A DNA stretch of 64,000 nucleotides, from contig NZ_CP116341.1 of the NCBI RefSeq assembly GCF_033304595.1, positions 2,521,001-2,585,000 of the forward strand, given 5' to 3'. Position 1 is the first letter of the stretch, and each line of letters opens with the position of its first letter. Made by a program: the position numbers and the translations under genes. Below the pieces are notes generated by a model, which saw only the letters and a program-made list of their open reading frames with translations, was not told the DNA's origin and searched no databases. The DNA is from Sporosarcina jeotgali. GTDB lineage: Bacteria; Bacillota; Bacilli; Bacillales_A; Planococcaceae. Shown here one piece after another: positions 15,980-24,697 of the stretch.

Positions 15980-17713
15980 TTACAGTTGAAATTTCCGAAC
16001 CGTTTCCTGCAGTTCTTCAGCCATATTAGCAAGAGTATCTGCAGCCGCTGCAATTTCCTCCATCGAAGCCGTCTGCTCTTCTGCCGTAGCGGCTATATTT
16101 TCAGTGTGGCTGGCCGAACTCATTGCAATCGCAGCTGTTTGCTCCATTACTTCCGCAATTCGTTCCGACTCTTTGCGGTTTCTTTCTGTACTGCTGGTTA
16201 CTTCACCAATTTGTCCAGACATGCTGTTGATCGCATCAGTAATTCTTTGGAAGGTCTCACCCGTTTCCTGCACGAGATCAGCTCCTTCTTTTACTGCCTG
16301 ATTTCCTTTTCCAATTGCCGACACTGAGTAGCCGATGTCTTTCTGAATTGCCTCGATGAGAGTTCCTACTTGAGTCGCTGCGTTCGATGATTGTTCTGCA
16401 AGCTTTCTCACTTCGTCCGCTACAACTGCGAAACCTCGTCCATTCTCGCCTGCCCGTGCAGCCTCAATTGCGGCATTAAGTGCGAGAAGATTAGTCTGTT
16501 CAGCAACATCCGTAATCATACCGGCGATTTTACCAATCTCTGCTGATTTTCCGCCAAGCTGATTGACATAATTGAATGCGGAATCCGTCTCTTGCTGAAT
16601 GGATTCCATATGATTAACTACCCTGTTCACAGAGCTTGACCCTTCCTCTGCGAGCTGAACGGTTGTTCGAATCGTATTGCCGGCTGATTCCATTTCTTTC
16701 GTTACATGCTCCATGTCCATTGACAAATTGGCTGCTGCTTCATTGGCAGTTTCAGTCTGTTCCAGTTGGCCGTCGACTCCGCTCGCCAACTCTTGGATTG
16801 CCTCCGAAACGTGCTCCACTGATCTGCTCGTTTCTTCACTGCTTGCAGAAAGCTCTTCTGAAGTTGCAGCTACTTGCATGGATGCGTTCGATACTTGTTC
16901 AATCATATCTTTCAGATTTTCAGACATGCGGGTTGTATAAGATGCGAGTTCACCAATTTCATCCCGATTTTTCACTGGGCCGACCTCGCCGGACAAATCC
17001 CCTTCAGCTACTTGAGCGACATGATTCGTAATTCTTATAAGCGGCTTCGACAAATGGCCTGAGAACCAAATGATGACAACTGCGCCAGCCAGCAGTGAAA
17101 CACCTAGAACTACCCCTAAAACCATCAGCAAAGTTTTAGATTCGCTATTGAAATCCATTAAGTACGAGCCAGCAACGACGTTCCATCCCCATTGCGGGAA
17201 TACTTGGGCATAAACGATTTTAGGCGCAACCTTATCTGTTCCAGGAACAGCAAAATCGAATGTTAAAAACCCGCCGCCCTCTTGCGCTGTCTTTATTGTT
17301 TCCATTGTCGTCATCATGCCGTCTTTGGTCTTCGAACCGCTTAGGTCTTCCCCTTCTTTCACCGGGTGCGCCAGAGCCTTGCCATCATCCCCAAGAACGA
17401 AGAAATAACCATGCTCTCCCATATCCACTTCAGACTCAACGATTCGCGTTCCGTCTTCTTGAAGCGGACCTATCAGTTTTTCTTTCGCAACCTCTTGAGC
17501 TTCTTTAAGTGATATTGCGCCTTTGTCTACCTGTTCTTGTAAAGATTCCAATACATCGATTGCTAGTGACACATCATTTTTTAACCCTTGTGAACCAATA
17601 TCATTTAAACTGTTTTTAGCTAATGTGTAGCCGCTCAGCCCAATAACCAAACTAGGTATTACTAACAAAATTGCAGATATAAGTATAAGTTTTGTACGAA
17701 TTTTCATTTTCAT
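15980..17713 (-). CDS. Methyl-accepting chemotaxis protein with Cache sensor
   Basis: A transmembrane chemoreceptor of 577 residues. Helix 1 spans about 7-28. An extracellular Cache-type sensor (about 35-180, with [16 protein letters not shown] and [13 protein letters not shown]) is followed by helix 2 near 187-208. A HAMP domain (about 209-262) and a long signalling coiled coil follow, with the invariant hairpin tip [20 protein letters not shown]. The start at 17713 has GGAGGG 7 nt upstream, better than the ATG at 17734. The sensor is of the type that binds small organic acids or amino acids; the ligand cannot be read from sequence. No chemotaxis partner gene is adjacent. Confidence 0.92.
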   Translation of the reverse strand: MKMKIRTKLILISAILLVIPSLVIGLSGYTLAKNSLNDIGSQGLKNDVSLAIDVLESLQEQVDKGAISLKEAQEVAKEKLIGPLQEDGTRIVESEVDMGEHGYFFVLGDDGKALAHPVKEGEDLSGSKTKDGMMTTMETIKTAQEGGGFLTFDFAVPGTDKVAPKIVYAQVFPQWGWNVVAGSYLMDFNSESKTLLMVLGVVLGVSLLAGAVVIIWFSGHLSKPLIRITNHVAQVAEGDLSGEVGPVKNRDEIGELASYTTRMSENLKDMIEQVSNASMQVAATSEELSASSEETSRSVEHVSEAIQELASGVDGQLEQTETANEAAANLSMDMEHVTKEMESAGNTIRTTVQLAEEGSSSVNRVVNHMESIQQETDSAFNYVNQLGGKSAEIGKIAGMITDVAEQTNLLALNAAIEAARAGENGRGFAVVADEVRKLAEQSSNAATQVGTLIEAIQKDIGYSVSAIGKGNQAVKEGADLVQETGETFQRITDAINSMSGQIGEVTSSTERNRKESERIAEVMEQTAAIAMSSASHTENIAATAEEQTASMEEIAAAADTLANMAEELQETVRKFQL

Positions 17714-17866
17714 GTTGATCCCTCCGTACTTCATATCGGTTGAAAAGGGAGAATTGTGACTAATTTAATGTTTTTGCAATACTCATCTTAAAAGAGTAAA
17801 TCTAACTGTATTCCTTCTCAAACTGATCTATCTTCATTTATCGCGGAACTCTATATTTATTCGAAT

Positions 17867-17906
17867 AAAAAACCCCATCGCATCCGAATTACGGACTCGA
17901 TGGGGA
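17867..17906 (-). terminator. Terminator of proS
   Basis: CCCCATCG (17873-17880) pairs with CGATGGGG (17898-17905) around a 17-nt loop, with a T run on the minus-strand side. It follows the prolyl-tRNA synthetase gene. Confidence 0.85.
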
Positions 17907-17915
17907 TTTATCATT

Positions 17916-19355
17916 TTAATAAGCGCGCGCAAACCAAACAGTATGCTTCGCGTCTTTGCCGCAGTTAATGCACGTATGCTTTTCAACTGGCGGGTTGAAC
18001 GGAATGTTGCGTGTCGTGAACTTTGTTTCTTCTTTTACATGCTCTTCACACGCATCCTCGCCGCACCATCCAGCAAGGATCCAGCCAGGGATTACGTTGT
18101 TTTCTTGTGAAGTTGCAATATGTGCGCTGAGCTCTTCCAATGTCTCAATGTTTGTATGAGAGTTTTCATCACGGAATGTACGTGCTTTTTCCAACAAACG
18201 GCTTTGCATAGCAGTCAGCTGATTTTCAATTTCTGAAATCAATCCTTCCAATGCAAAGGCTTCTTTGCCTTCCTCGTCACGTAATTTCAACATTGCTTGT
18301 GCGTTCTCCAGATCACGCGGTCCAAGTTCAACGCGAACTGGCACGCCTTTTAGTTCCCACTCGTTAAATTTATATCCGGGAGATTGATCTGAATCGTCCA
18401 AACGAACGCGAATGCCTTTGGACTTCAACTCTGCATAGATTTCATCGAGCTTCTCCATAATCGCAGGATTCTTTTTCCAAGGACCTACCGGGATTAACAC
18501 AACTTGAGTCGGTGCAACGCGTGGAGGCAGTACCAGACCTTGCTCATCGCCGTGAACCATAATGACAGAACCAATCAAACGAGTTGACGTTCCCCAAGAT
18601 GTCGTGTGTACGAATTCATGTTTATTTTCTTTTGTCAGATATTTAATGTCGAATGCTTCCGCAAACTTCGAACCCAGATAATGAGACGTTCCGGCTTGGA
18701 CTGCTTTTCCGTCCTTCATCATCGCTTCGATCGAATACGTATCCACCGCTCCTGCAAATCGCTCAGACGGTGTTTTTTGTCCATCGTATACAGGAATTGC
18801 CAGAAGCTCTTCAACGACTTCTTTGTAAATGTTCAACATTTGCATGGTTTCGTGACGTGCTTCTTCTTCATTCGCATGAGCCGTGTGGCCTTCTTGCCAG
18901 AGAAATTCAGACGTGCGGATGAATGGTAATGTCTTTTTCTCCCAGCGGAATACATTCGCCCATTGGTTGATAAGAACTGGAAGATCCCGGTAGCTTTTAA
19001 TCCAGTCGGAGTACAAGTGACCAATCATTGTTTCCGATGTTGGACGAAGCGCAAGTTTCTCTTCAAGCGGCTCACCTGCAGCTTCAGTTACCCAAGGCAA
19101 TTCAGGTGCAAACCCTTCGATATGATCTTTTTCCTTTTGGAAGAAAGATTCAGGTATTAACATCGGGAAATATGCATTGCGGTGTCCAGTCTCTTTGAAT
19201 CGACGGTTCATCTCATCTTGAATGTGCTCCCAAATTTCAAAGCCATCCGGTTTGAACGCGATACACCCCCGTACTGGTGTATAATCCATCAAATCCGCTT
19301 TTTGAATCGTATCAATATACCACTTTGAAAAATCATTTTGCTGTGTGTTTGACAT
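17916..19355 (-). CDS. proS: Prolyl-tRNA synthetase, archaeal/eukaryal type
   Basis: Class II aminoacyl-tRNA synthetase of 479 residues. The short form without the bacterial editing insert shows it is the archaeal-type ProRS (ProS type 3). LALRPTSETMIGHLYSDWI lies near 100-118, QWANVFRWEKKT near 131, WQEGHTAHA near 152 and RLIGSVIMVHGDEQGLVLPP near 260. The C-terminal zinc domain includes WCGEDACEEH and TCINCGKDA, and the protein ends in the characteristic terminal Tyr. A T-box leader with a proline specifier precedes it. Several Bacillales carry this type alone or beside a bacterial-type proS; which applies here cannot be told. Confidence 0.96.
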   Translation of the reverse strand: MSNTQQNDFSKWYIDTIQKADLMDYTPVRGCIAFKPDGFEIWEHIQDEMNRRFKETGHRNAYFPMLIPESFFQKEKDHIEGFAPELPWVTEAAGEPLEEKLALRPTSETMIGHLYSDWIKSYRDLPVLINQWANVFRWEKKTLPFIRTSEFLWQEGHTAHANEEEARHETMQMLNIYKEVVEELLAIPVYDGQKTPSERFAGAVDTYSIEAMMKDGKAVQAGTSHYLGSKFAEAFDIKYLTKENKHEFVHTTSWGTSTRLIGSVIMVHGDEQGLVLPPRVAPTQVVLIPVGPWKKNPAIMEKLDEIYAELKSKGIRVRLDDSDQSPGYKFNEWELKGVPVRVELGPRDLENAQAMLKLRDEEGKEAFALEGLISEIENQLTAMQSRLLEKARTFRDENSHTNIETLEELSAHIATSQENNVIPGWILAGWCGEDACEEHVKEETKFTTRNIPFNPPVEKHTCINCGKDAKHTVWFARAY

Positions 19356-19401
19356 GTCTTTTCCTCCTGTTCAATGATTGGCCGCAAAGTCTTTATCCGC
19401 A

Positions 19402-19640
19402 AAAAAGCACAAAGACATCCTAATAAAAGGACGTCTTTGTGCTTTGGACGCGGTACCACCTAAGTTCGACTAATTAGCATAGATTGCAAATTAGTCCTCT
19501 ATCGTTTCGTAACGGGACGAACCGGCCGTGTTTACACGGCATCTCGGTGGTAGGGTTCGAATAAGAAGAGGTGATAGAGCTTTCAGCAGTGCGCTCTATT
19601 TTCTGTTTCACGATTCCTATCTACTTAGCCACTTCATCGA
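19402..19640 (-). promoter_or_regulatory. T-box leader of proS (proline specifier CCU)
   Basis: The minus strand carries the invariant T-box sequence AGGTGGTACCGCG (within 19446-19461), followed by a long terminator (AAAGCACAAAGAC..., 19404-19445, T run). The specifier loop reads GAA-CCU-A at 19551-19557, a proline codon followed by the usual purine. Stem I begins near 19640. Uncharged tRNA-Pro should allow read-through into proS. Confidence 0.95.
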
Positions 19641-19654
19641 TCATTATTTCCTAT

Positions 19655-19683
19655 ACTATATCAAACAAACGAATAACCTACAA
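19655..19683 (-). promoter_or_regulatory. Promoter of the proS T-box transcript
   Basis: On the minus strand TTGTAG (19683-19678), 17 nt, TATAGT (19660-19655). It lies directly upstream of stem I of the T-box. Confidence 0.55.
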
Positions 19684-19695
19684 CAGCCAATCATT

Positions 19696-20907
19696 TTATG
19701 TGTTATCACGAAGCTTCGAATTCGACGTGTTTAAAGAAAACATATAATTTGCCAGTCGTTCACAGTTGTTTCGATCTGTAAAGCTGAAGTAGTTTGATAA
19801 ATCGGCAAAGCGGGGATTTTCTGTTTCGCCTTGTTCAAGTATCCTGGTTAGTGCATGTATAACCTCTGAAGCTGAATTCGCTTTCCATCCCAGTAAATCA
19901 TGATTCAAATCCAAGTATGAACCCCGCATTTCCAAGAATTCCTTCTGGTCAAATGTATAGAAAACTACAGGCTTATTCATATAGACAAAATCCCAGAAAA
20001 TACTGGAATAATCCGTGATCAGCATATCAGATTTTTGAATTTCATCTTGTATGAAGAGTTCTCCATATGTATAAAATTCGATGTTAGAGTGTATTGTACC
20101 CAGTTCAGTAAAGTAAGATTCAAATTTTTTCATGAAAGGATGCAAAATAATCTTTATCGTGACTTTGTTCACGCTCAGTAACTGATTCAGAACACTGTCA
20201 GTAATCAGCTTTTCGGTAGCTTGAAAATAAGAGCTCTCGATAAATTCAGTATCCGACAGTCCGAACAGTGTCTCACGCCAAGTCATCATCATTAGAATGG
20301 TTTTCACTTCTGAGACAGGCTGATTGTAAGTGAGATGGTCGAATCGAGCCATACCCGTAATCGGCAGCTTTTCTTCAGGCATCCCCCATTCATTTAATTT
20401 AATGTCTTTCTCGTAGGATGATGCGCAATTAAATACATCGCACCGCTCAAGTAAAGGGACATCCTCTGGCTGGATCAGTATTTTCTTAAAACATTCAATT
20501 CCGTGACTGATATGCACCATAATCGTATTTTTGTTCCAAAATATATACTTATCAATACTTGGCGCAATGTCATACATTAACGAATGTCCATGGACTGTGT
20601 AAGCCGCTTGAAAAAACAATACATAATTTTTAAAACTGCCCAGCATAACTGCGTTTTCGATTCTTTTTTCATGTACATAAGATGCAGATGGATCATACAT
20701 CCAATGTACAGCATAGCTTTGCTGACAGTTTTTCATAAGATAGCTATGGAATGCAGCTGCATTATCTTCATATTTTTCACCTAAATTGCCGCCGATCAGA
20801 ATAATCGGTTTGGACGGCGCAGGCAATACCTTAGACAGCAGACAAGCCACAACTACTTTCATCCAAGTTGTAATTCCTTGAAATGGTTTCTTCTTTTTTA
20901 ACTCCAT
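19696..20907 (-). CDS. CDP-glycerol glycerophosphotransferase family protein
   Basis: A 403-residue GT-B-like enzyme of the TagB/TagF family, which transfers glycerol-phosphate (or related polyol-phosphate) from CDP-glycerol to build teichoic-acid-like polymers at the inner face of the membrane. Family motifs are VHISHGIECFKKIL near 141-155 and MLITDYSSIFWDFVYMNKPV near 305-324, with FYTFDQKEFLEMRGSYLD after it. The start ATG at 20907 has GGAGG 6 nt upstream; the in-frame GTG at 20919 overlaps that site. It is a single gene with no other teichoic genes around it, so the exact polymer is unknown. Confidence 0.85.
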   Translation of the reverse strand: MELKKKKPFQGITTWMKVVVACLLSKVLPAPSKPIILIGGNLGEKYEDNAAAFHSYLMKNCQQSYAVHWMYDPSASYVHEKRIENAVMLGSFKNYVLFFQAAYTVHGHSLMYDIAPSIDKYIFWNKNTIMVHISHGIECFKKILIQPEDVPLLERCDVFNCASSYEKDIKLNEWGMPEEKLPITGMARFDHLTYNQPVSEVKTILMMMTWRETLFGLSDTEFIESSYFQATEKLITDSVLNQLLSVNKVTIKIILHPFMKKFESYFTELGTIHSNIEFYTYGELFIQDEIQKSDMLITDYSSIFWDFVYMNKPVVFYTFDQKEFLEMRGSYLDLNHDLLGWKANSASEVIHALTRILEQGETENPRFADLSNYFSFTDRNNCERLANYMFSLNTSNSKLRDNT

Positions 20908-21017
20908 TATATCCTCCACCTAGTGATTTCTTATTACAGCTATACCCCGGCAGGCTAACAATTAAGCTTTAGGGATCCAATTTCAAACAGCAAAGAATAA
21001 TGATTTTTTATAGATAT

Positions 21018-21049
21018 AGTGATCGTTTATTCATTTCGTTTCGTTAGCT
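21018..21049 (+). promoter_or_regulatory. Predicted ECF-sigma promoter (autoregulatory)
   Basis: GTGATC and CGTTAGCTTA are separated by 17 nt, preceded in the second half by TTTCGTT. The same spacing and bases recur at 22530-22560. The CGTTA -10 element is typical of ECF promoters. It lies about 85 nt before the sigma gene. Confidence 0.6.
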
Positions 21050-21133
21050 TAATATGAGTCTTCTGTTGTTCTAGAATACAGGTCTTGCGACTTATGGTAT
21101 TCTTAGAAAAAAGCTTTTACAAAGGAGACTCGG

Positions 21134-21697
21134 ATGAAACATACAGACGACGGAACCTTATATGCTCTTGCCGCCGCCAAAGATCGATCGGCTTTTGAAA
21201 CGTTATATGATCGATACGAAAAACTAATCTTCTCCTTTGCATACCGATTAACGCAAGATCGTGAAATTGCAGAAGAAGTTGTGCAAGATGTATTTGTTAA
21301 GTTATGGAACGGCACGACTGCCTATCAAGAAGATAAAGGCTCTTTTTCGTCGTGGCTCCTCACTGTCACGCGAAACAAAGCAATTGACGAGATTCGCCGC
21401 TTAAAACGTCATGACCACGAACCGATGATTGAAAAGGATTCTCTCATTGAACAGCCGGGAAGTGTAGAGAATACGGTAGAATGGGGCGAACAGCGGAATG
21501 CGATACGCAGCGCAGTGCTCGAACTGAAACAAGACCAGCAAGAAATTATAGAACTGTTTTACTTTAAAGGGCTCAGTCAGCAAAAAATTGCAGATCAATG
21601 CGAGCTGCCTCTCGGGACTGTAAAAGGCCGTATCCGATTAGCACTGAAACACTTAAAAGGATTCATCACCCAGGAAGGAGGATACTCGAATGAATGA
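21134..21697 (+). CDS. ECF-type RNA polymerase sigma factor (SigK-like)
   Basis: A 188-residue sigma-70 factor of the ECF group. Region 2 (about 15-80) includes FETLYDRYEKLIFSFAYRL and the -10-binding VVQDVFVKLW. Region 4 (about 130-180) includes the helix-turn-helix KGLSQQKIADQCELPLGTVK. The start at 21134 follows AAAGGAG at good spacing. It overlaps the anti-sigma gene by 8 nt, the usual sigma/anti-sigma coupling. A promoter of its own likely specificity lies upstream and another before the LPXTG protein gene, giving a small predicted regulon. Confidence 0.93.
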   Translation: MKHTDDGTLYALAAAKDRSAFETLYDRYEKLIFSFAYRLTQDREIAEEVVQDVFVKLWNGTTAYQEDKGSFSSWLLTVTRNKAIDEIRRLKRHDHEPMIEKDSLIEQPGSVENTVEWGEQRNAIRSAVLELKQDQQEIIELFYFKGLSQQKIADQCELPLGTVKGRIRLALKHLKGFITQEGGYSNE

Positions 21698-22445
21698 ATC
21701 ATGCATGCATCTCCTTGACTACTTCAACCGTTCTTTAACTGAGGAAGAAACACATGCCTTCGAACAACATCTCGAAGAATGTCCTTCCTGCCGTGCTGAA
21801 CTTGAAGAACTCAATCTATTAACTGCAGATCTTCCTTATTTGACAGAGGAAATTGAAGTTCCTTCCGACTTAAAAGCTAAAGTCTTTGCAGCGATTGATG
21901 AGGAACCGATTTCAAAGGGCACTGAAACCAAACCTGCTATCAATAATGTGAAAACATTCCCGGAAAAGCCAAAAGAAACAAAACCAGCTAAACGAAAAGG
22001 CGTCGCTGTTCCAGTACTTGCAGCTGCACTCGTTGCTTCGTTAGTGACAAATGCTTATTTAGCAACGATGGATGGTTCTCCTCCAACTGAAGTCGCCGAA
22101 AATGACCTTCAACTCATCGGTAAAGCATTATTAGATCCCCAAGCTGGTATCGAAAATGCATCAGCCGTTGCGATGATGATCAAAGATAACAACGAAACTG
22201 TGTTATTAGTCGATGCGAGTAATTTGCCAAAGTTAAAAGATAACGAATTGTATCAGGTATGGGTAATCGAAAAAGATACCCCAAAACCAGCTGGATCCTT
22301 TAAACCGACAGATGAAGGCAGCGGATCAGTTTCACATCCGATGGATCAGCTAAAAGGTGAATGGGATACAGTAGCGATCACCATTGAAACTGAACCTGAC
22401 TTGCCAGCTCCAGAAGGAACCTTGGTACTGGCAGGAAGTATTTAA
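21690..22445 (+). CDS. Anti-sigma factor, RskA-type with zinc-finger-like N-terminus
   Basis: A 251-residue membrane anti-sigma factor. The N-terminal ZAS-like segment has the H-x3-C-x2-C pattern (HLEECPSC, near 27-34) that binds the ECF factor. A single membrane helix (VAVPVLAAALVASLVTNAYL) lies near 110-130. The extracytoplasmic part matches the RskA C-terminal domain (YQVWVIEKDTPKPAGSF near 190 and LVLAGSI at the end). RskA domains sense envelope or redox signals in other bacteria; the signal here is unknown. A terminator follows directly, so the pair is one transcription unit. Confidence 0.9.
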   Translation: MNESCMHLLDYFNRSLTEEETHAFEQHLEECPSCRAELEELNLLTADLPYLTEEIEVPSDLKAKVFAAIDEEPISKGTETKPAINNVKTFPEKPKETKPAKRKGVAVPVLAAALVASLVTNAYLATMDGSPPTEVAENDLQLIGKALLDPQAGIENASAVAMMIKDNNETVLLVDASNLPKLKDNELYQVWVIEKDTPKPAGSFKPTDEGSGSVSHPMDQLKGEWDTVAITIETEPDLPAPEGTLVLAGSI

Positions 22446-22462
22446 GACCATAAAAACCCTTG

Positions 22463-22491
22463 AAGAATCGCTGTCATAGCGGTTCTTTTTC
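22463..22491 (+). terminator. Terminator after the anti-sigma gene
   Basis: AAGAATCGCT (22463-22472) pairs with AGCGGTTCTT (22478-22487), followed by TTTT. Confidence 0.85.
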
Positions 22492-22529
22492 TATTTCATC
22501 CGAATCTTCCAAAGTTTTTTCGACAAAAA

Positions 22530-22560
22530 GTGATCCATTCTTTTTTTCGTTCCGTTAGCT
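22530..22560 (+). promoter_or_regulatory. Predicted ECF-sigma promoter of the LPXTG gene
   Basis: GTGATC, 17 nt, CGTTAGCTTA with TTTCGTT just before the -10. This is the same arrangement as upstream of the sigma gene, 28 nt before the start codon of the next gene. Confidence 0.6.
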
Positions 22561-22587
22561 TATTACAAAACCGAAAAGGAGAGATTC

Positions 22588-23949
22588 ATGATGAACTACA
22601 AAAAACTCGCAGCAATTCCATTAAGTGTTTCACTGCTATTCCCAATGGGAGCCATCGCAAATGCAGCCGACCACTCAGGACACGGTACCTCTTCAATGGC
22701 CGTCTCTAACCCAGCTACAGATTTAAGAGCGACTCTGGATTCAATCCTTTCCGAACACGCATACTTAGCAATTATCGCAATGCAAAAAGGAATTGACGGT
22801 TCAAAAGACTTTGACGCGGCCGCTGCACAACTAGGAGAGAACACAGACGAGTTATCCGCAGCCATCGGATCTGTTTACGGGGACGATGCAGCAAATCAGT
22901 TCAAAGAAATTTGGGGCAGCCACATTGGATATTTCGTGGAGTATGTAAAAGCTACAGCCGCTAATGATGAAGAAGGACGAAAAAAAGCCGTTTCCCAATT
23001 AGATGGTTATCGAGTAACTCAAGCTAAGTTTTTGGACACTGCAACTGAAGGACGTCTTAAAGCAAAAGACTTAGAAGAAGGTTTAAAAATGCACGTTGAC
23101 CAGTTAATCTGGGCATTTGACAATTACAATGCAGGAGAATATGAGAAAGCGTATGAAGGCATTACGGAGTCGATGATGCATATGTTTGGTACAGGCAAAG
23201 GGATCTCTTGGGCAATTACAGACCAATTCCCAGACAAATTCGATAAAATGTCTGTTGATACTCCCGCTGCAGACTTACGTGAGCAGCTGAATAACCAGTT
23301 CTCCACTCACGCAGCACTCGCTATCCTGGCCATGCAAAAAGGAATTGACGGTGCAAAAGACTTTGATGTATCTGCTGCAGAACTAAACGGCAATACAGAA
23401 GACCTTACTAAGTCAATTGAATCCGTGTACGGTGCTGAAGGTGCCAAGCAGTTTAACGAAATTTGGAGCAGTCACATCGGTTACTTTGTAGACTATGTTA
23501 AAGCTACAGCCGGAGAAGACGCTGAAGGACAAAAAGCAGCAATGGCAAATCTTGATGACTACCGCGTCAAACAAGCCGCTTTCTTAGAGACTGCAACAGA
23601 AGGACGTTTGAAAGCAGCTGACTTAGAAGAAGGATTGAAAGTTCACGTAGACCAGCTTCTAGCAGCTTTTAACAAGTATCACGATGGCGATTATGATGGG
23701 GCTTATGACGACATTCACGAAGCTTACAGCCACATGTTCGGAGTAGGTACTATGATGGCAGGTGCAATTGTCGACCAGTATCCAGACAAATTTGCAGGTT
23801 CAATGCCTTCAGATATGCCTAAAACAGGGTTAGGCGGCATGAGCCAAGAGTCGAATGATTCTACAGTTATGTGGATTTTAACTAGTTTGATACTGGCAAT
23901 GGCTGCAGGGGCTGTTGTGATCCGCAAGACACGTACTGAAAACAACTAA
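22588..23949 (+). CDS. Cell-wall-anchored tandem-repeat protein of unknown function
   Basis: A 453-residue secreted protein. A signal peptide (about 1-27) is followed by HSGHG and two homologous helical modules (about 45-210 and 228-400) of roughly 60 percent identity. The C-terminal sorting signal is MPKTG near 409, then a hydrophobic helix and RKTRTENN. Four histidines recur in both modules: EHAYLAI/THAALAI, SHIGYF, HVDQL and HMFG. This suggests metal or haem binding (inference). I do not recognise the family. The gene has an ECF-type promoter and is followed by a sortase, its probable anchoring enzyme. The start has AAAAGGAGAG at good spacing. Confidence 0.85.
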   Translation: MMNYKKLAAIPLSVSLLFPMGAIANAADHSGHGTSSMAVSNPATDLRATLDSILSEHAYLAIIAMQKGIDGSKDFDAAAAQLGENTDELSAAIGSVYGDDAANQFKEIWGSHIGYFVEYVKATAANDEEGRKKAVSQLDGYRVTQAKFLDTATEGRLKAKDLEEGLKMHVDQLIWAFDNYNAGEYEKAYEGITESMMHMFGTGKGISWAITDQFPDKFDKMSVDTPAADLREQLNNQFSTHAALAILAMQKGIDGAKDFDVSAAELNGNTEDLTKSIESVYGAEGAKQFNEIWSSHIGYFVDYVKATAGEDAEGQKAAMANLDDYRVKQAAFLETATEGRLKAADLEEGLKVHVDQLLAAFNKYHDGDYDGAYDDIHEAYSHMFGVGTMMAGAIVDQYPDKFAGSMPSDMPKTGLGGMSQESNDSTVMWILTSLILAMAAGAVVIRKTRTENN

Positions 23950-24010
23950 TTTGAAGGGGGCTAGTCCCCCTTCTTTTTCTTTACACTACTATTCCACGGA
24001 GGTGGTCACA

Positions 24011-24655
24011 ATGAAAATTCCAGCACTCCTTACGTCAGGGCTTATCGCACTGTCTCTTGCCGGGTGCAGCAGTTCACAAGATTCTTCACCCCAATCAGAA
24101 GCTTCGCCGGAACCTCAATCTTCCCCGCCCTCAACACAAGAAGCTGCTGTTGAAAAACCTTCATCTGAAGGACTGTCACTAGCAGCAGAGCAAAAAGGGA
24201 TTAAACCCGTCTCACTTGAAATACCTGCAATCGGGGTAACGTCTGACGTCGAAAATGTCGGAGAGTTAGAAAATGGACAGATGGGCGTTCCTGAAGGTGT
24301 TCATAATGTCGGCTGGTTCGAACCAGGTACATTACCAGGAAACCGCGGCAGCTCCGTGATGGCCGGTCATATCGATTCCCTTACTGGTCCTGCTGTATTT
24401 TATAAGCTTGACCAATTAAAAAAAGGGGATGAAGTTGTCGTGAAAGATGCCGAAGGGAAATCACTGACCTTCATCGTCACTAAAACCGAACGGTATCCTC
24501 GAAAAGATGCACCCATTGATGAGATTTTCGGGTTCTCTTATGGCAGTCGTTTAAATTTGATCACATGTACCGGAGAATTTAACCGTAAAGCTAAAACGCA
24601 TGAAGAACGGTTAGTTGTCTATACAGAACTGGCAGGTCAAGATAGCGAAGGTTGA
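24011..24655 (+). CDS. Lipoprotein sortase (class D/F-like)
   Basis: A 214-residue sortase-fold protein. Instead of the usual N-terminal membrane anchor it has a lipoprotein signal with lipobox LAGCSS (Cys near 17), then a Ser/Pro/Glu-rich linker to about 70. The catalytic parts are present: MAGHIDS (His near 120), LNLITCTGEF (Cys near 183) and EERLVVYTEL (Arg near 200). The start at 24011 follows GGAGGTGG. The in-frame upstream ATG (23951) is unlikely because it adds residues before the signal peptide. It lies directly behind the MPKTG-bearing protein and most likely attaches it to peptidoglycan. Confidence 0.85.
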   Translation: MKIPALLTSGLIALSLAGCSSSQDSSPQSEASPEPQSSPPSTQEAAVEKPSSEGLSLAAEQKGIKPVSLEIPAIGVTSDVENVGELENGQMGVPEGVHNVGWFEPGTLPGNRGSSVMAGHIDSLTGPAVFYKLDQLKKGDEVVVKDAEGKSLTFIVTKTERYPRKDAPIDEIFGFSYGSRLNLITCTGEFNRKAKTHEERLVVYTELAGQDSEG

Positions 24656-24697
24656 CTTCACGGAGTGCGGGTATACTGCTACAAAGGAGTGAGATCT

